This document shows, piece after piece, positions 1 to 6,082 of a stretch of DNA of 9,997 nt. The translations under genes were made by a program, and so were the position numbers. The DNA lies in assembly GCF_905196875.1 (NCBI RefSeq), contig NZ_CAJJWO010000117.1, positions 1 through 9,997 of the forward strand. Reading direction: 5' to 3'. Each line of letters begins with the position of its first letter. Positions within the stretch are counted from its first letter, which is position 1. Source of the DNA: an uncultured Parabacteroides sp. (GTDB lineage: Bacteria; Bacteroidota; Bacteroidia; Bacteroidales; Tannerellaceae). The notes below the pieces were generated by a model, which saw only the letters and a program-made list of their open reading frames with translations, was not told the DNA's origin and made no database searches.

Positions 1-78
1 TGTATTTCAATTATTTCAAAGAACTATTTATTCACTTTAACGGGACAGTAATGAAGAGAATTAATAAAATCACACGGA

Positions 79-109
79 CAAAGATATTGCAATTTATTAT
101 ATTAGCAAA
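79..109 (-). promoter_or_regulatory. Leftward Bacteroidota-type promoter firing out of the window
   Basis: Read on the minus strand, TTTG (109-106) is followed after 19 bases by TATCTTTG (86-79). This fits the established Bacteroides consensus of a TTTG -33 element, about 19-21 bases, then TAnnTTTG, on both elements and spacing. Transcription would start near position 72 and run off the left edge. No minus-strand ATG is visible between there and base 1, so the gene served starts outside the window. The promoter implies that the XRE gene at 176 is divergent from an unseen neighbour. Confidence 0.6.
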
Positions 110-175
110 CAAAAGTGCAATTTTTTATTACGGAGATCGCTTATTTATTCAAACCACAAATGTTAAATTGCTTGT

Positions 176-511
176 ATGAATGATATACTGAGGAATATAG
201 ATGCAATTCGCAGGAATAAAGGGTATTCGCAAGAATATTTAGCCAGTCAGATTGGAATAAAACAGGCTGGATTTAGTCTTATTATGTCAGGAGAACGGGA
301 GTTAAAGTATAATACACTATTACAAATTGCAAATGCATTACAGGAATCAGTAATAGATATTATTGCATATCCGGAAAAATACATCCTGAGTAGAGACAAT
401 AATATATCGACGGAAACAGTATTACAGATTAAGTTGGATAACGACAAAAAAGAACAGGTTTTAAAAATCGTGTTCGGGGATGAAGGGGCAGAATTGTTAA
501 GAGGGAAATAG
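176..511 (+). CDS. Small XRE-family (Cro/CI-type) helix-turn-helix regulator
   Basis: A 111-residue protein, probably a DNA-binding transcriptional regulator of the Cro/CI (HTH_3) type. Residues about 6-64 form the HTH domain: an IRRNKGYSQEYLASQIGI segment gives helices 1-2, and the recognition region around QAGFSLIMSGERELK is followed by the LLQIANALQ helix. The tail (about 80-111) contains KKEQVLKIVFGDEGAELL, which I recognise as a tail found on many small Bacteroidota XRE regulators; its function is not known to me. There is no signal peptide or membrane segment. The ATG at 176 is the only sensible start, and no good Shine-Dalgarno precedes it. The gene and its upstream region look more AT-rich than the cca gene next door, which may hint at acquisition, but no mobile genes are visible. 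The target operon is unknown; autoregulation is possible. It converges with cca across a shared hairpin. Confidence 0.85.
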   Translation: MNDILRNIDAIRRNKGYSQEYLASQIGIKQAGFSLIMSGERELKYNTLLQIANALQESVIDIIAYPEKYILSRDNNISTETVLQIKLDNDKKEQVLKIVFGDEGAELLRGK

Positions 512-530
512 CTTCCTTTCTCGGAGATAT

Positions 531-574
531 AAAAAATTCAGAGCCGACTTCTTGAATAAGTAAGTCGGCTCTGA
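531..574 (-). terminator. Intrinsic terminator shared by the XRE gene and cca
   Basis: A perfect 13-bp stem: TCAGAGCCGACTT (538-550) pairs with AAGTCGGCTCTGA (562-574) around an 11-base loop. Read leftward (cca transcript), the stem is followed by AATTTTTT, a proper U tract, so it is a strong terminator for cca. Read rightward, the XRE transcript meets the same stem 26 bases after its stop codon but with only a short T run, so termination there is weaker. It sits between two convergent genes, as expected for a two-way terminator. Confidence 0.85.
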
Positions 575-583
575 GCATTTACT

Positions 584-600
584 GATTACATTTTGTAATC
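584..600. repeat. Short perfect inverted repeat downstream of cca
   Basis: GATTACA (584-590) and TGTAATC (594-600) form a perfect 7-bp stem with a three-base loop. It lies between the cca stop codon and the main terminator, so it would be in the 3' untranslated part of the cca transcript. It has no U tract and is AT-rich, so it is probably not a terminator on its own. It may protect the 3' end, or it may be chance. Confidence 0.4.
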
Positions 601-635
601 TATCATAAATTAGTAGAACAATTAAGCATAGAAAA

Positions 636-2069
636 TCATTTACTTACAGGAGATAACCCCATCTTTGCCGCCCGTTCCAGCATGAACTGTTTAGCAGCCT
701 CATATTCATTAGGAATCACGCCATCCAGGATTGCATTTTTAATTGCTTCCTTAATAACTCCTACCGGTTGCGAAGGTGAAAGGCCGAATGTTTCCATAAT
801 TTCTTCTCCTGAAACAGGTGGCTGAAAATTGCGCACACGATCTTTCTCTTCTATTTCGGCCAGTTTCTCACGAACCAGACGGAAGTTATTCAGGAAACGA
901 CGAACCTTGTCCGGATTCTTACTGGTGATATCCGCTTCGCAAAGTTTCATCAGATCATCTATATCGTCTCCGGCATCGAAAAGAAGACGGCGGATGGCAG
1001 AATCGGTCACCTCATCATCAGCCAAAGCGATGGGGCGCATATGCAAAGTCACCATCTTCTGGACATATTTCATCTTTTCGTTCATCGGCAACTTCATGCG
1101 GCGGAAGATCCCCGGAAGCATACGCTCGCCAATAAAATTATGATTATGGAATGTCCAGCCCAAACGAGGATCGAAACGCTTGGTGGCAGGTTTACCTATA
1201 TCGTGGAAGATAGCACTCCACCGAAGCCATAGATTATCTGTTGTTTTACTCAAACGATCCAACACCATTAAGGTATGAGCGAAATTATCTTTATGACCGA
1301 TTCCCTCTTTCGTTTCTGCACCCTTCAAAGCACATAATTCAGGAAATATCAGTTGCAACAACCCACTTTTATCCAACAGATCAAAACCTACTGATGGCTT
1401 AGGGGAAAGAACAATCTTATTCAGTTCGTCAACGATCCGTTCCTTGGAAATGATCGAGATACGTTCTTTATTACGTTCGATAGCGTCAAAGGTATCCGGG
1501 TGGATAAAAAATCCCAGTTGGGAGGCAAAACGGACGGCACGCATCATGCGTAGCGGGTCATCGCTGAAAGTTATATCCGGATCGAGCGGTGTACGGATAA
1601 TCAGATTATCCATATCTTCCAGTCCCCCGAATGGATCGACCAATTCACCATAACGATCTTTATTCAGACAAAGGGCCAGCGCATTGATCGTAAAATCACG
1701 GCGGTTCTGATCATCTTCCAGCGTTCCGTCTTCCACAATCGGTTTCCGGCTATCGTGGCTATATGATTCTTTACGGGCACCGACAAACTCGATCTCCAGA
1801 TCACCTGATTTCACCTGTGCCGTACCAAAATTCTTAAATACGGATAAATGCGTCCGTTTTCCTAACTTGTCGGCTACTGCTTTTGCCAATTCTATTCCGC
1901 TGCCTACGGCAACAACATCTATATCTTTTGAAGGACGGTATAAAAAAATATCCCTGACGTAACCACCAATCACATAAGCCTCAACACCCAATTCGTCTGC
2001 AGCCTCTGATATTATGTGGAACGGCTTTGCCGATATATGATTTAAAATATCTTCCTGATCTATATACAT
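636..2069 (-). CDS. cca: CCA tRNA nucleotidyltransferase, HD-domain type
   Basis: A 477-residue cytoplasmic enzyme of the class II nucleotidyltransferase family (tRNA CCA-adding enzyme / poly(A) polymerase). It is expected to build or repair the 3' CCA end of tRNAs from CTP and ATP. Visible motifs in order: GGYVRD at 35-40, the metal-binding D49-I-D51, RRDFTINAL at 123-131, the GG/DP region at about 145-150, and DDPLRMMRAVRF at 170-181, the known head-and-neck signature. A C-terminal HD phosphohydrolase domain has FHDIGKP at 288-294 (H289, D290) and H308/H310. HD domains of this sort carry 2',3'-cyclic phosphodiesterase or phosphatase activity in characterised bacterial enzymes; here that is inferred. 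Length is normal and all key residues are present. A -7 box 31 bases upstream supports the start at 2069. The name rests on motifs: poly(A) polymerases share the fold, but an HD-bearing copy in Bacteroidota is normally the CCA enzyme. Confidence 0.92.
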   Translation of the reverse strand: MYIDQEDILNHISAKPFHIISEAADELGVEAYVIGGYVRDIFLYRPSKDIDVVAVGSGIELAKAVADKLGKRTHLSVFKNFGTAQVKSGDLEIEFVGARKESYSHDSRKPIVEDGTLEDDQNRRDFTINALALCLNKDRYGELVDPFGGLEDMDNLIIRTPLDPDITFSDDPLRMMRAVRFASQLGFFIHPDTFDAIERNKERISIISKERIVDELNKIVLSPKPSVGFDLLDKSGLLQLIFPELCALKGAETKEGIGHKDNFAHTLMVLDRLSKTTDNLWLRWSAIFHDIGKPATKRFDPRLGWTFHNHNFIGERMLPGIFRRMKLPMNEKMKYVQKMVTLHMRPIALADDEVTDSAIRRLLFDAGDDIDDLMKLCEADITSKNPDKVRRFLNNFRLVREKLAEIEEKDRVRNFQPPVSGEEIMETFGLSPSQPVGVIKEAIKNAILDGVIPNEYEAAKQFMLERAAKMGLSPVSK

Positions 2070-2090
2070 TCGCTTTATTTATCTCACTCA

Positions 2091-2122
2091 TTGAGACTGC
2101 AAAGATAAAAAATATATCTTTG
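2091..2122 (+). promoter_or_regulatory. Promoter of the lipoprotein gene
   Basis: TATCTTTG at 2115-2122 matches the Bacteroidota -7 consensus TAnnTTTG exactly. A TTG at 2091-2093 lies 21 bases upstream, suitable for a -33 element. Transcription should begin near 2129, leaving a leader of about 20 bases before the ATG at 2149. The -7 box is the right arm of a palindrome whose left arm is the -7 box of cca. Confidence 0.7.
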
Positions 2123-2131
2123 CAGACAGAA
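2100..2131 (-). promoter_or_regulatory. Promoter of cca, divergent and interlocked with the lipoprotein promoter
   Basis: Read on the minus strand, positions 2107-2100 give TATCTTTG, an exact Bacteroidota -7 box. The expected -33 position (about 2131-2128) reads TTCT, a weak match. The start site would be near 2093, giving a leader of about 24 bases. The two -7 boxes are only 7 bases apart, so polymerases could not occupy both promoters at once. Confidence 0.6.
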
Positions 2132-2148
2132 CGAATAAGCTAAACAAC

Positions 2149-2985
2149 ATGAAGAAGTCAGCAATATGTATCGCATTTGCCGCCATTACCCTGGCTGCAT
2201 GCAACCAAACGGAGAAGGAGGCGCAAGCCCGACTGGACAATGCGAGAAAAATGTACGAACGAAATGAACTCTTCGCCGCAAAAAGCGAAATAGACAGTGT
2301 CCGGGCTCTTTATCCGAAAGAATATAAAGCATTAAAAGAAGGTCTGGCTCTGATGCGCCAGGTCGAATTAAAAGAGGCGGAACGGACTATTGCATTTTGT
2401 GACAGTCTGCTCCCGATCAAAATAGAAGAGGCTGAAACTCTAAAAAAGGGATTCACTTTTGAGAAAGACAGCGTCTACGAAGAGATCGGGAATTATATAT
2501 GGAAACAACAGACGATAGAGCGGAACGTGCAACGTTGTTATATCCGCAGCGGAGTAAACGAAAAAGGCGAAATCTATCTTGCCAGTGTTTTCTACGGCGG
2601 CGCACCGATCAACCATACTGGAATAAAGGTCAGTACACCAGATGGACAGTTTGCTGAAACTGCTTCGATCGCTTACGACGGCGGAGTGAATTATCGTTTC
2701 AAAGATCTGGGAAAGACTACTGAGGTTGTTACTTATAAAGGTGAAAAAGGTCTTGATGCTGCCAAGTTTATCGCCACAAACGTAAAGGAGCGCATCAAAG
2801 CAGAATACACAGGCGGGAAACCTTATACATTATATATTGCCGATGGAGACAAGAAAGCAATTGCTGCAACTTACGATCTGGCAACTGTTCTCAGCGACCT
2901 GGAAAACCTGATAAAAGAAAAAGATAAATCGACCAACAGGATCGCATATTTAAAGAATAAACTTGAAAGTAATACGGAAGAATAA
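2149..2985 (+). CDS. Predicted lipoprotein of unknown function
   Basis: A 278-residue protein I cannot name. The N-terminus is a typical lipoprotein signal: two lysines, a hydrophobic stretch, and lipobox L15-A16-A17-C18, with C18 the predicted lipidated residue. The next residues (NQTEKE) are polar and partly acidic; they do not clearly match the acidic export signals of surface lipoproteins, so inner- or outer-membrane and periplasmic or surface placement is open. Residues about 22-130 look all-helical and charged, with a TPR-like segment at 25-60 (ARKMYERNELFAAKSEIDS). Residues about 135-245 look beta-rich (YLASVFYGGAPIN, then a TPDGQFAETASIAYDGG stretch). The end (about 247-274) is a short predicted coiled coil. 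The gene stands alone with its own promoter and a terminator 26 bases after the stop. A role in envelope assembly or scaffolding would be a guess. Confidence 0.8.
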   Translation: MKKSAICIAFAAITLAACNQTEKEAQARLDNARKMYERNELFAAKSEIDSVRALYPKEYKALKEGLALMRQVELKEAERTIAFCDSLLPIKIEEAETLKKGFTFEKDSVYEEIGNYIWKQQTIERNVQRCYIRSGVNEKGEIYLASVFYGGAPINHTGIKVSTPDGQFAETASIAYDGGVNYRFKDLGKTTEVVTYKGEKGLDAAKFIATNVKERIKAEYTGGKPYTLYIADGDKKAIAATYDLATVLSDLENLIKEKDKSTNRIAYLKNKLESNTEE

Positions 2986-3011
2986 AGAGACCTATCACAT
3001 AATCTCATAAC

Positions 3012-3049
3012 AAAGGCTGACTCAAAAATATATTTGAATCAGCCTTTTT
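3012..3049 (+). terminator. Intrinsic terminator of the lipoprotein gene
   Basis: AAAGGCTGACTCAAA (3012-3026) pairs with TTTGAATCAGCCTTT (3033-3047) with a single C/A mismatch, a 15-bp stem with a 6-base loop. The stem runs into TTTTT at 3045-3049, suiting rightward transcription. On the minus strand it lies just past the stop codon of the large exported-protein gene, but it is followed there only by a short T run, so leftward termination is probably weaker. Confidence 0.85.
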
Positions 3050-3070
3050 CTAATATATATCAGGTAATCC

Positions 3071-5671
3071 TTACTTTACAATCACTTTGTAAGCCTGGTC
3101 ACCTTCAACAGATACAATCACAACACCTCTGGCTGTCGGAATTGTAACATAATCCGATGAAACAACGCGGGTACCGATTGTCTGTCCCAGAATGTTTGAT
3201 ACAGTGATCTTCTTTCCATGTGCATTACGGATACTGAATTCACCAACGCCACCTATTACCTTAATAGTGTTAGGAGCTTCGATTTCTTCGTTGGCAACAG
3301 GAGCCGGAGCAGTTTCTACAGAGAACTCAAGACCATCTTTTGTCATTACGACAACGTTATTTATGATGCCTACATATGGTGTACCTTTATTACCACTATT
3401 CAATTCTTTCTGATTTTCTAAAAGATAGTTACCGCTTTCTGTCACTTTTAACGCAAACAAAGCAGGATTGTTAGCACTATCCTTCATTGTTTCAATTGTG
3501 TCATTTTGAATAAAGTTTACACGAGGCATTGTCTTTGCGACATCATTATATAATGAAGAATCACGACCTGAAACCATATAATAATAATTTCTATCAACAC
3601 CCGGAACACCATCCACCGCCTGTGAAGTCATAATGAAATACAACGGTTTTTCAGCAGTAGAAGCCTTTGATTTACTCAACCATAAGCTGAAGTTGTCCTT
3701 TCCATAAGTCGACTTCAAAATCTCCTGTCCTTCCTGTTTTGCTTCTGCAAAGAAGTTCAATGGGTTCATTGTTAATGACTTTAAATCCGAAGTAAATCGT
3801 TTGTTACCAGAATCTAATGTACCATATTCAGGAGCTTCCATTTCAACAAAATTGAAATAAGCGGGAGTTTCTGACAGAACCATGTTGGATGAGGATACCT
3901 GGGCATCAACATATTTATCCTTAATTGTTGCTTCGGTTGTATCTATTTGCATATTATACGTGCCGCCATTTACATTTGTATTAAATTTAAATTTCAATGC
4001 AGGAGCATAATCAGAGACTTTCAAACTTGCTTTAGCCTTATCATAAGCTACATATTTATTACTAAATTGAGACTTCAACTGATATCTCACAATTGAAACC
4101 GTATCTTTTAATGACAACGCACCACCAACTTTTGTTGTATCAACAGCTACAATTTTGAAAACAACAGCATCTTTTGCTTCACCAGATTTAATCTGAAGAA
4201 TTGAATCTGTTGTAAAAGTATAAGTTTTACTTGTTTCTGTACCAGTAGGAATCAAATTTAAAACATAGCCGTTGTTTGCTAATTCGTCTTTTGTGAAGTT
4301 TACTGAACCCAAGAATTTATCATCAAGATTTACTTCCTGATGTTCTACTGTTATTGAGTCACCCTCGATTAAATAGGTATTATTCATACCTTGAACTGCA
4401 AATATTTCACTATAAATAGATAATAGTTCGCAGTTTTCCTTACTTCCGGCTTTAAACTGGCGACTAATAATTTTATACATTCCATCATTCTCTCCTATAA
4501 ACCATTGACCATCAATCTTATTAACAGACGGTTTTTCTGTTTTATAGTTAACCCCATTTTTATCTACATAGTAATATTTACCTTCATTAGCATCTTTATT
4601 CGCACGTTTCAAGAAATACACACCTGCACCCGTAGAGATTTCTGCAGGCGCCCCTTGACTTGCTGTAATAAACGGAGAAATACCAATATTTTCATTTGTT
4701 CTTGTTGATAAGACCTTTTTATCCCCTAGCTGTACATAAACAACCACAACATTATCATTGCCATCAGGATCTTTCTTAACAGTCATTGTCAAAGAATCAT
4801 TTTTAAGATCTGCAGTAAATTTGAATAATTTAAAATCATTATTCTCCTTCCCTGATTCTGTACGTATTGGATCTAATGAAAATTTATAACCTGCACCAAC
4901 AGTTTTTAATGTATCAATTCCAAAATATCCATCGGCCTCTTTACCTTTCTCTTGCAGCTTTATATAATTACCATCTGAGATTGCAATCAAATCTTTACCA
5001 CTAAAAATATCATCTTCTAATTTCTCTCCAAAAGACAAACGAAATGTTGTAAAACCATTTCCTAAATCTGAAGCAGTTAAAGGCATTGCCTTTCCTGGTG
5101 CTAAAACCTTAAATTCAGCGTTTTTCACATCAGAACTATTCCCAGGTTTAGAAAAAACTATTTTATAACTTGTCACATTATTCACAGTCGTGTCCTTTAA
5201 AAAAAACTCCATTGTTTTATTAGAGGACAACAGTGTCTTAATAGAACCTTCTCCGGTTTCTGAGAAAGACCACTCTGCAACGCCATCTGTTGTCAATATC
5301 GGTTTTGCCTCCAAATTTTTGTCAAAAGATAAAACTGCTTTAGTTTTCTTATTTTTGAATTGATAAGAATTTCCAGCAGGAGCACTGTTGGCTAATGTTA
5401 TTTCCCACAATGCCAAATCAGCATCAGTCTTTGTTACCAATTCAGTTACAATGACAACAGAGTCCTGTTTTTCACTGTGCAATGATAAATATTTATCGTC
5501 CCCAGTTCTCAAATAATAATAATTACCTGCTTTCCATTTTGGTGAATCTATAGCTTCAGTAGAAGATGGATAAACTGGATTGACCGGATCGACCAGAGTA
5601 TCTTCTGCATTTGCCGTAAACGAACTTACCGCCATCAAAGCAGCGGCTAATAGAGTAGATTTTTTATTCAT
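3071..5671 (-). CDS. Large exported protein with DUF6383-like / sorting-domain-like C-terminus
   Basis: An 866-residue secreted or surface protein of unknown function. The start is placed at 5671, not at the longer in-frame ATG at 5734: the -7 box (5721-5714) lies downstream of that ATG, a purine-rich ribosome site (AAAAGGAAGAA, 5685-5675) fits the ATG at 5671, and the new N-terminus is a clean signal peptide (MNKKSTLLAAALMAVSS, predicted cut after ANA at residue 22). The body is beta-rich, low in cysteine, and rich in Thr, Ser, Asn, Lys and Val, with recurring aromatic motifs (NYYYLRTGDDKYLSL near the N-terminus, KYYYVDKNG, NYYYMVSGRDSSLY) that suggest repeated beta modules, possibly trefoil-like; I cannot confirm a fold. 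The last 70 residues or so (from EAPNTIKVIGG, through KKITVSNILGQ, to GVVIVSVEGDQAYKVIVK) resemble type A sorting domains of Bacteroidota secretion and match what I recall as DUF6383, common in Parabacteroides. Type 9 secretion is not shown. Confidence 0.8.
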   Translation of the reverse strand: MNKKSTLLAAALMAVSSFTANAEDTLVDPVNPVYPSSTEAIDSPKWKAGNYYYLRTGDDKYLSLHSEKQDSVVIVTELVTKTDADLALWEITLANSAPAGNSYQFKNKKTKAVLSFDKNLEAKPILTTDGVAEWSFSETGEGSIKTLLSSNKTMEFFLKDTTVNNVTSYKIVFSKPGNSSDVKNAEFKVLAPGKAMPLTASDLGNGFTTFRLSFGEKLEDDIFSGKDLIAISDGNYIKLQEKGKEADGYFGIDTLKTVGAGYKFSLDPIRTESGKENNDFKLFKFTADLKNDSLTMTVKKDPDGNDNVVVVYVQLGDKKVLSTRTNENIGISPFITASQGAPAEISTGAGVYFLKRANKDANEGKYYYVDKNGVNYKTEKPSVNKIDGQWFIGENDGMYKIISRQFKAGSKENCELLSIYSEIFAVQGMNNTYLIEGDSITVEHQEVNLDDKFLGSVNFTKDELANNGYVLNLIPTGTETSKTYTFTTDSILQIKSGEAKDAVVFKIVAVDTTKVGGALSLKDTVSIVRYQLKSQFSNKYVAYDKAKASLKVSDYAPALKFKFNTNVNGGTYNMQIDTTEATIKDKYVDAQVSSSNMVLSETPAYFNFVEMEAPEYGTLDSGNKRFTSDLKSLTMNPLNFFAEAKQEGQEILKSTYGKDNFSLWLSKSKASTAEKPLYFIMTSQAVDGVPGVDRNYYYMVSGRDSSLYNDVAKTMPRVNFIQNDTIETMKDSANNPALFALKVTESGNYLLENQKELNSGNKGTPYVGIINNVVVMTKDGLEFSVETAPAPVANEEIEAPNTIKVIGGVGEFSIRNAHGKKITVSNILGQTIGTRVVSSDYVTIPTARGVVIVSVEGDQAYKVIVK

Positions 5672-5674
5672 ATA

Positions 5675-5685
5675 TTCTTCCTTTT
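5675..5685 (-). promoter_or_regulatory. Ribosome binding site that fixes the start of the large exported protein
   Basis: On the minus strand AAAAGGAAGAA ends three bases before the ATG at 5671. It is one of the few clear purine-rich Shine-Dalgarno-like sites in the window, and it supports the internal start over the upstream in-frame ATG at 5734. Confidence 0.65.
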
Positions 5686-5713
5686 GGTTTATACATATTA
5701 TTAATACTAACGA

Positions 5714-5721
5714 CAAAGATA
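5714..5721 (-). promoter_or_regulatory. -7 box of the large exported-protein gene
   Basis: On the minus strand positions 5721-5714 read TATCTTTG, an exact Bacteroidota -7 box. The expected -33 region (about 5746-5741, TGGCTA on the minus strand) is a poor match. Transcription would start near 5707, giving a leader of about 35 bases. Confidence 0.6.
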
Positions 5722-5844
5722 GGATATTTTGCATTCGTAGTAGCCATAAGAAACACTAAAGATACTTATAATCATCTATATTGTACAAAACTAGTTGTTT
5801 TAATGCCAAGTTATTAATGCTTCATATAAACATACAGCATCTTT

Positions 5845-5912
5845 GAAACTGTTTCACCTAAGAGAAACAACTGTTTCATAGTGGAGAAACAACTGTTCCA
5901 CTTAAGTGAAAC
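5845..5912. repeat. Three tandem 22-bp copies of a GTTTC...GAAAC palindrome
   Basis: Three 18-base units, each starting GTTTC or GTTCC and ending GAAAC, lie at 5851-5868, 5873-5890 and 5895-5912. They are separated by AACT twice, giving an exact 22-bp period. The third unit is the best palindrome (8 of 9 pairs, centre ACTTAAGT). The first pairs at 7 of 9 positions and the second at 5 of 9. A GAAACT half-unit precedes the array at 5845. The segment GAGAAACAACTGTT is repeated exactly at 5862 and 5884. Each junction (GAAACA-AC-TGTTTC) is itself a 6-bp inverted repeat, so alternative hairpins are possible. I believe similar motifs are scattered in Bacteroidales intergenic DNA, but I cannot check that here. 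Confidence 0.85.
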
Positions 5913-5996
5913 AATCACTAAAAGGATATTCCAAACCAAATGCTTTGCCATATAAAATTCAACATCCTCGTATATTAATCCGGATTAGCCCGGCAT

Positions 5997-6025
5997 AAAA
6001 ACCAATCGCGGAAGCGAATGTTTTT
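5997..6025. terminator. Isolated terminator-like hairpin with no obvious upstream gene
   Basis: AAAAAC (5997-6002) can pair with GTTTTT (6020-6025), and inside it TCGC (6006-6009) pairs with GCGA (6014-6017) around a GGAA tetraloop, with a small internal loop between the two stems. The A run on one side and T run on the other give it the look of a two-way terminator. No rightward gene precedes it. It could end a short unannotated transcript, act as a leader element, or be chance. Confidence 0.35.
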
Positions 6026-6032
6026 AATTAAG

Positions 6033-6064
6033 TTTCCTCCCCTGACAAAAAACTCTTACCTTAG
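6033..6064 (+). promoter_or_regulatory. Weak promoter candidate for the kinase-nucleotidyltransferase operon
   Basis: TACCTTAG at 6057-6064 is one base from the TAnnTTTG consensus, and TTTC at 6033-6036 lies 20 bases upstream as a -33-like element. The start site would be near 6071, only about 12 bases before the ATG at 6083. Both elements are imperfect, so this is a tentative call. Confidence 0.35.
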
Positions 6065-6082
6065 TGCCGTAATTAATGAAAT

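Larger units (their letters stand above)
5672..6082. other. Gene-free divergent intergenic region
   Basis: About 410 bp separate the start codons of the large exported-protein gene (leftward) and the kinase-RapZ fusion gene (rightward). No convincing coding frame is visible. It contains the leftward promoter near 5714, an AT-rich stretch at about 5735-5840, the tandem palindromic repeats at 5845-5912, a small CCGG...CCGG inverted pair at 5980-5993, an isolated hairpin at 5997-6025, and a weak rightward promoter candidate at 6033-6064. The region is long for a simple divergent promoter. Confidence 0.7.

Noticed and set aside
584..600. GATTACA...TGTAATC hairpin as a separate terminator for cca
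   Set aside because: The stem is short and AT-rich with no U tract, and a much stronger terminator follows immediately at 538-574.
829..1143. Plus-strand open frames inside cca (also near 1041-1232 and 1444-1653)
   Set aside because: They are antisense to a well-supported enzyme, rich in Arg and Ser from reversed codons, and show no domain or start signals.
5672..5734. Longer in-frame start (ATG at 5734) for the large exported protein
   Set aside because: It lies upstream of the -7 box at 5721-5714, lacks a ribosome site, and would put 21 residues before a perfect signal peptide that starts at 5671.
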